Below are positions 30,351 to 34,058 of a stretch of 34,058 nucleotides of DNA, in pieces. Source of the DNA: Syntrophobacteraceae bacterium (GTDB lineage Bacteria > Desulfobacterota > Syntrophobacteria > Syntrophobacterales > Syntrophobacteraceae); NCBI GenBank assembly GCA_031292195.1, contig JARLHP010000160.1:1-34058 (forward strand). Reading direction: 5' to 3'. The notes below the pieces were generated by a model. It was not told where the DNA came from. It worked only from the letters and a program-made list of their open reading frames with translations, and ran no database searches. The translations under genes and the position numbers were made by a program. Position 1 is the first letter of the stretch; every line of letters starts with the position of its first letter.

Positions 30351-30442
30351 GGCGGGCTGCGCTTGGCTTAGCCCACCCTGCAAGACTCAGTGTCGATCCG
30401 GGAACTTCCTGGTGGGCAACGCTACGCTTTTGCCCACCCTAC
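30351..30442. repeat. Two REP-like hairpins of the GGGC(T/A)...GCCC type
   Basis: The first hairpin is GGCGGGCT (30351-30358) with AGCCCACC (30370-30377), one mismatch. The second is GGTGGGCA (30411-30418) with TGCCCACC (30431-30438), perfect. Both enclose a GC-GCT-like loop (GCGCTTGGCTT, ACGCTACGCTTT). They resemble the hairpin cores at 287-315, 7123-7150 and around 10363-10391, but are a separate sub-type. Confidence 0.65.
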
Positions 30443-30473
30443 GGTCTCGCAGGGTTGCTCACGACGGTCACAA

Positions 30474-32126
30474 TCAGCCAAGCCCCGCCTGGACTTTCCT
30501 GATTTCCCGTTTATTTTGCTTGCCCACGCTGGTCTTGGGAATCGATTCCACTATGGCCACCTTGTCCGGGACGCCCCACTTCGAGATGGCCCCCTTTTCC
30601 ACAAAAGTGGAAAAGAAAGCCTTGAGTTCGTCTTCCGAGACCTTTCCCCGGTACCCCTCTTTCAGGGTGACAAGAGCGAAGGGCCTCTCCCCCCAAAGCT
30701 CGTGGGGAACCCCGATAACCGCCGCCTCGCTCACCGCTTCATGCATGGTCAGTATGCTCTCGATGGCCAGGGAGGAAATCCACTCGCCCCCCGTCTTGAT
30801 CGCATCTTTGATGCGGTCGGTCACCTTCAGATAGCCTTCCGTGTCGATCGCCCCGATATCCGCGGTGTGCAGCCATCCGCCGGCCCACAGGTCAGCGGAG
30901 CGTTCGGGTTCCTTGAGATAGCCCTGGGTGAGCCAGGGGCTCCTCACAACGATCTCTCCCACGCTTGCGCCGTCATGGGGGACCTCGCCGCCGTCCAGGT
31001 CCACTATCTGAATGTCCACCAGGGGAATCGGCAGCCCGGTGCGGCAGCGGACGTCTATCTGCTCATCTTCGCTCCATTCGAGCATGTAGGGCTTGATATG
31101 GGCCAGCGTGAGCACCGGACAGGTTTCCGACATCCCGTAGCCGCTGTAGGTGCTGATACCTTTTTGCCCGGCCGCCTTGCAAAGCCCTTTGGGCAGGGCC
31201 GAGCCCCCGATGATCAGCCTCAAGTTTGACAGGTCCAGGGCTGAAGCCGCCGGGCTGGCCAGTATCATGTGCAGGATGGTCGGAACGCAGTGGGAAAAAG
31301 TAACGCCTTCCTTTATAACCAGCCCCAAAAGCACCTCCGGGATGTAGCGCCCCGGATAGACCTGCTTTAGACCCAGCATGGTGGCCAGGTAGGGAATTCC
31401 CCAGGCGTGGACGTGAAACATGGGGGTAAGAGGCATGTAGACGTCACTGGAACTCAAGGCGCCCTGGCAGGCAAGGGGCATGGAGGCCGCAAGCGACAGG
31501 GTGTGGAGCACCAGCTGCCGGTGGCTGAAGTAAACCCCCTTGGGGTCTCCCGTTGTGCCGGTGGTATAAAAAGTGGTAGCCATGGAGTCTTCGTCGAAGT
31601 CCGGGAAATCGTAGCCCTCGGGGCCCTTTTCCAGCAGGGCCTCGTACTCGCCGGCCGCCTCGAAGCCGGTCTGCGGCGCCGTCCCCGTGTCGGTCATAAC
31701 GATGATGCTTTTGACCGTTTTCATCCCGGGGCGAAGTTTTTCAACCAGGGGAAGGAACTCGGCGTTGACCAGCAGGGCCTTGTCCTCGGCATGGTTCAGG
31801 GTGTAGAGGATCTGCTCGGGGGAGAGCCGCACGTTTACGGTATGCAAAACGGCGCCCATCATGGGAACGGCAAAGAAGCATTCCAGGTATCTGTGAGTGT
31901 CCCAATCCATGACGCCTACGGTATCGCCTTCCCCGATTCCCAGACTTTTCAGGGTGTTTGCCAGTTGGCCGATCCGTTTGTTGAGCGTCAAATAGTCGTA
32001 GCGCTTGACATCCCTGTAGACGATTTCTCTTTGGGGCCAGCATCGCAGAGGGGTATGCAAAATGTGCTTTATCAGAAGAGGGTACTCGTAAGCTGTCGGG
32101 GTTCGTTCGATCAGCCTCGTAGCCAT
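30474..32126 (-). CDS. AMP-forming acyl-CoA synthetase (medium/long-chain fatty-acid CoA ligase)
   Basis: A 550-residue member of the adenylate-forming superfamily that activates a carboxylic acid with ATP and CoA. The phosphate loop YTTGTTGDPKGV is at residues 188-199. MFHVHAWGIPYLATMLG lines the acyl pocket, YSGYGMSETCPVLTLAH is the A5-type motif, GWLHTADIG holds the A7 Asp, and VTDRIKDAIKTGGEWIS is the hinge. The catalytic Lys is in KTSVGKQNKREIRK near the C terminus. The overall form matches AlkK/FadD-like ligases for medium- to long-chain acids; aromatic acids cannot be excluded. ATG 32126 has AAGGAGG seven bases upstream. It begins 35 bases after the FadB-type gene, so the two are one operon supplying and degrading acyl-CoA. 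Confidence 0.93.
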   Translation of the reverse strand: MATRLIERTPTAYEYPLLIKHILHTPLRCWPQREIVYRDVKRYDYLTLNKRIGQLANTLKSLGIGEGDTVGVMDWDTHRYLECFFAVPMMGAVLHTVNVRLSPEQILYTLNHAEDKALLVNAEFLPLVEKLRPGMKTVKSIIVMTDTGTAPQTGFEAAGEYEALLEKGPEGYDFPDFDEDSMATTFYTTGTTGDPKGVYFSHRQLVLHTLSLAASMPLACQGALSSSDVYMPLTPMFHVHAWGIPYLATMLGLKQVYPGRYIPEVLLGLVIKEGVTFSHCVPTILHMILASPAASALDLSNLRLIIGGSALPKGLCKAAGQKGISTYSGYGMSETCPVLTLAHIKPYMLEWSEDEQIDVRCRTGLPIPLVDIQIVDLDGGEVPHDGASVGEIVVRSPWLTQGYLKEPERSADLWAGGWLHTADIGAIDTEGYLKVTDRIKDAIKTGGEWISSLAIESILTMHEAVSEAAVIGVPHELWGERPFALVTLKEGYRGKVSEDELKAFFSTFVEKGAISKWGVPDKVAIVESIPKTSVGKQNKREIRKVQAGLG

Positions 32127-32161
32127 ATCTGTTCCTCCTTATGTGGTGAAGACTCTGGATA

Positions 32162-34058
32162 TTACAGACCGAAAAACACTTTCTGGAGCGTCTTTGCCGA
32201 AATTCCCGTTAGATCGAGATACATCGTCAACCCTCCAGTGAAAAACGGCCAGCCGGCGCCCATGATCATGGCCAGATCGATCTCCTTTGTGCCCGCCACG
32301 ATCTTTTCTTTCAGGATGAGGTCCGCTTCCCTTGCCAGGTTGGCCATGGCAATCTCACGGATCTCTTCGGGCCGGAAAGTCTTGTTTTTCTCCTTCACCC
32401 AGAGCTTGTCCACCTCGGGAGCCACCCGTTTCCCCTCGCCCGGCGCATAGATTTTGGTCTGCCCGGCTTCCACCAGCGCCTTCAGGTTCCGGCTCAAAGG
32501 AAAGCGCTCCGCCCCGAAGGCATTGTTGAGTGTCTCGTTAACGTGCAGGGCGATCGGCAGGCCGGTCATCTCCAAGAGCTCGAAAGGCGCCATGGGCAGC
32601 CCCAGTCCCAACAGGGCATCGTCGACATCCTGGAAACTTGCCCCCTGATCCACCATGGAGATGCAGTCGCAGAGATTGCGCATGAGAACGCGATTGACGA
32701 GGAAGCCGGGTGCATCCTTTACCAGGATACCCGTCTTCTTGAGCTTTTTAGCCAGATCGAAGGCGGTGGAAAGAGCCAGCTCTCCCGTTTTCTCACCTTT
32801 TATTATCTCGATCAAGGGCATAAGTGCGACGGGATTAAAAAAGTGAAAGCCAACGACTCGCTCCGGATTTTTCAGCTCCGAAGCCATTTCGGCCACGCTC
32901 AAAGAGGAGGTGTTGGTGGCAAGTATGGCATCGGGTTTTAGGACCGATTCGGCCTCCGCAAACACCTTCTTTTTGACCGACATTTCTTCGAAAACCGCTT
33001 CGATAACGAAATCGCAGTCGGCAAAATCGTTGATGTCGAGGGTTCCGCGAACCAGCCCGCCAAGGTAATTGGCGCGGGCCGGAGAGATTCTGCCCTTCTG
33101 AGCGCTTTTTTCGAACTGGGAGCGTACATAGGCTACGCCCTTGTCTATGAACTCCTGCCGTACGTCTTTCATCACCACCGGCAACCCCAGGCGGTGGATG
33201 AAAAGGTGGGCCAGCTGAGAAGCCATGAGTCCGGCGCCGATCACACCCACCTTGGCGATCTTCTTGGGTTTGGTCTCCGGGAGGCCTCTTGGTTTTTTGG
33301 CATGCCGGTTCACAAGGTCGAACGAATATATGGAGGCCTTGCACTGGCGGGTCTTTATCAGATCGCCCAAAGCCTTGTTTTCTTCTTCGAAGCCCTCTTC
33401 GAGGTCCCGGGAACAGGCGCCCTGGATCAGTTCGAGGGCGCGGTAGGGCGCGGGGGCCGCCCCGTGCACCCTGGAATCCACATAGGCGCGGGCCTTGGCA
33501 ATAAGGGCCTCGAGCCCATCGCACGAAACAGGCGCTCTTTCCACTTTTTCCTTGCCCGCCACGATGGCCAGCAGGAAATTCAGGGACTCATCCAGGAAAT
33601 CGGCGGATTCAAACAGCCTGTCGGCAAGCCCCAGTTCAAAGGCCTCCTTGCCGCCGATCATCCGGTTTTGCTTCAAGGCGTTGAAAATTATGAGCTGCAG
33701 GGCTTTTTCCGGGCCAATGAGCTTGGGAGTAAGCGTGCATCCTCCCCAACCGGGAATGAGGCCCAGAAAACACTCGGGGAATCCGATCATCCCCACGCTT
33801 CGCGATACCGTGCGGTACTTACAATAAAGCGATACCTCCAGCCCGCCTCCCAGCGCCGCTCCGTTGATGGCGGCCAGGGTGGGAAAGTCGAACTCCATCA
33901 GCCGCTTCATGGCGTCGTGACCCCCTTTTCCGACCGCATAGCCCTGCTGGAAGGTGGCAATGAAGGGCACCTGGCTAAGATCTGCCCCGGCCGCAAAAAC
34001 ATAGGGCTTTCCGGTCAGCATCAACCCCTTCACACCTTCTTCGGCCTTCACCCGGTCA
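32162..34058 (-). CDS. FadB/FadJ-type bifunctional enoyl-CoA hydratase/3-hydroxyacyl-CoA dehydrogenase (5' end cut)
   Basis: At least 629 residues, running off the right edge without its start (the open frame continues through the last base). The N-terminal crotonase part has VFAAGADLSQVP (oxyanion hole), NGAALGGGLEVSL, whose Glu is a catalytic residue, and GFPECFLGLIPGWGG with the second Glu. The dehydrogenase part begins at about residue 268 with KVGVIGAGLMASQLAHLF (NAD Rossmann loop). It continues with GFHFFNPVALMPLIEII (catalytic His) and VKDAPGFLVNRVL. Together these catalyse hydration and NAD-linked oxidation in beta-oxidation. The usual FadB is slightly over 700 residues, so about 80-100 are missing. 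It is the first visible gene of the operon with the acyl-CoA synthetase. Confidence 0.94.
   Translation of the reverse strand, partial: DRVKAEEGVKGLMLTGKPYVFAAGADLSQVPFIATFQQGYAVGKGGHDAMKRLMEFDFPTLAAINGAALGGGLEVSLYCKYRTVSRSVGMIGFPECFLGLIPGWGGCTLTPKLIGPEKALQLIIFNALKQNRMIGGKEAFELGLADRLFESADFLDESLNFLLAIVAGKEKVERAPVSCDGLEALIAKARAYVDSRVHGAAPAPYRALELIQGACSRDLEEGFEEENKALGDLIKTRQCKASIYSFDLVNRHAKKPRGLPETKPKKIAKVGVIGAGLMASQLAHLFIHRLGLPVVMKDVRQEFIDKGVAYVRSQFEKSAQKGRISPARANYLGGLVRGTLDINDFADCDFVIEAVFEEMSVKKKVFAEAESVLKPDAILATNTSSLSVAEMASELKNPERVVGFHFFNPVALMPLIEIIKGEKTGELALSTAFDLAKKLKKTGILVKDAPGFLVNRVLMRNLCDCISMVDQGASFQDVDDALLGLGLPMAPFELLEMTGLPIALHVNETLNNAFGAERFPLSRNLKALVEAGQTKIYAPGEGKRVAPEVDKLWVKEKNKTFRPEEIREIAMANLAREADLILKEKIVAGTKEIDLAMIMGAGWPFFTGGLTMYLDLTGISAKTLQKVFFGL

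Noticed and set aside
1-34058. CRISPR array, tRNA or rRNA genes
   Set aside because: No regularly spaced direct repeats and no cloverleaf or rRNA-like segments were seen on either strand by eye.

Overview
The window is GC-rich chromosomal DNA from a Gram-negative, very probably anaerobic bacterium. I infer a Desulfobacterota (former Deltaproteobacteria, Syntrophobacter/Desulfobacter-like) relative. The grounds are a 4-hydroxybenzoyl-CoA-reductase-type molybdenum hydroxylase with a selenium-type maturation set, a FadL porin and beta-oxidation genes, paired cold-shock genes and short GC-rich hairpin repeats. No rRNA, tRNA, CRISPR array, transposase or phage gene was seen.

Layout. 1-3632 is loosely packed: a long non-coding stretch with an interspersed repeat, two small cold-shock proteins flanking a small orphan ORF, a charged small protein, and a secreted 3D-domain (RlpA-like barrel) protein. 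3680-9977, all on the minus strand, is one six-gene operon, read hcrC > hcrA > hcrB > yqeB > yqeC > mocA. It encodes a three-subunit molybdenum hydroxylase of the 4-hydroxybenzoyl-CoA reductase (HCR) type plus three cofactor-maturation proteins. A sigma70-like promoter is followed directly by two abutting 18-bp palindromes (10041-10076). 10279-10788 holds a second copy of the interspersed repeat and a small four-cysteine protein gene broken by one base in a 9-C tract. 10804-14622 (minus) carries two tandem ClC chloride transporters with CBS domains, and an orphan response regulator follows at 14824-15507.

15824-20368 (plus) encodes a Cys-rich small membrane protein, a Tat-exported YcbK/M15-like peptidase preceded by a strongly structured leader, a YraQ permease with its TIGR03943/YcgQ partner, and a membrane protein carrying a PHP metallophosphoesterase domain. 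20650-22317 is a chemoreceptor and 22634-23113 an unrecognised protein behind a perfect palindrome. RecJ (minus) and a COG3963-type phospholipid N-methyltransferase-like protein (plus) are divergent. 25904-28231 has a GlxA-type DJ-1/AraC regulator divergent from a GNAT acetyltransferase-isochorismatase pair.

28389-34058 (minus) is a fatty-acid or hydrocarbon-acid uptake and degradation block. It contains a bifunctional FadB-type protein cut by the window edge, an AMP-forming acyl-CoA synthetase, a FadL-type outer-membrane transporter and a small CxxC protein.

Functionally, the FadL/synthetase/FadB block would import, activate and beta-oxidise acids, and the HCR-type enzyme would act on an aromatic acyl-CoA or another hydroxylase substrate. 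The most notable points are the pairing of a 4Fe-4S-bearing HcrB subunit with YqeB/YqeC selenium-type maturation genes, the double palindrome at its promoter, the structured leader before the peptidase/YraQ operon, and the homopolymer-frameshifted four-Cys protein.
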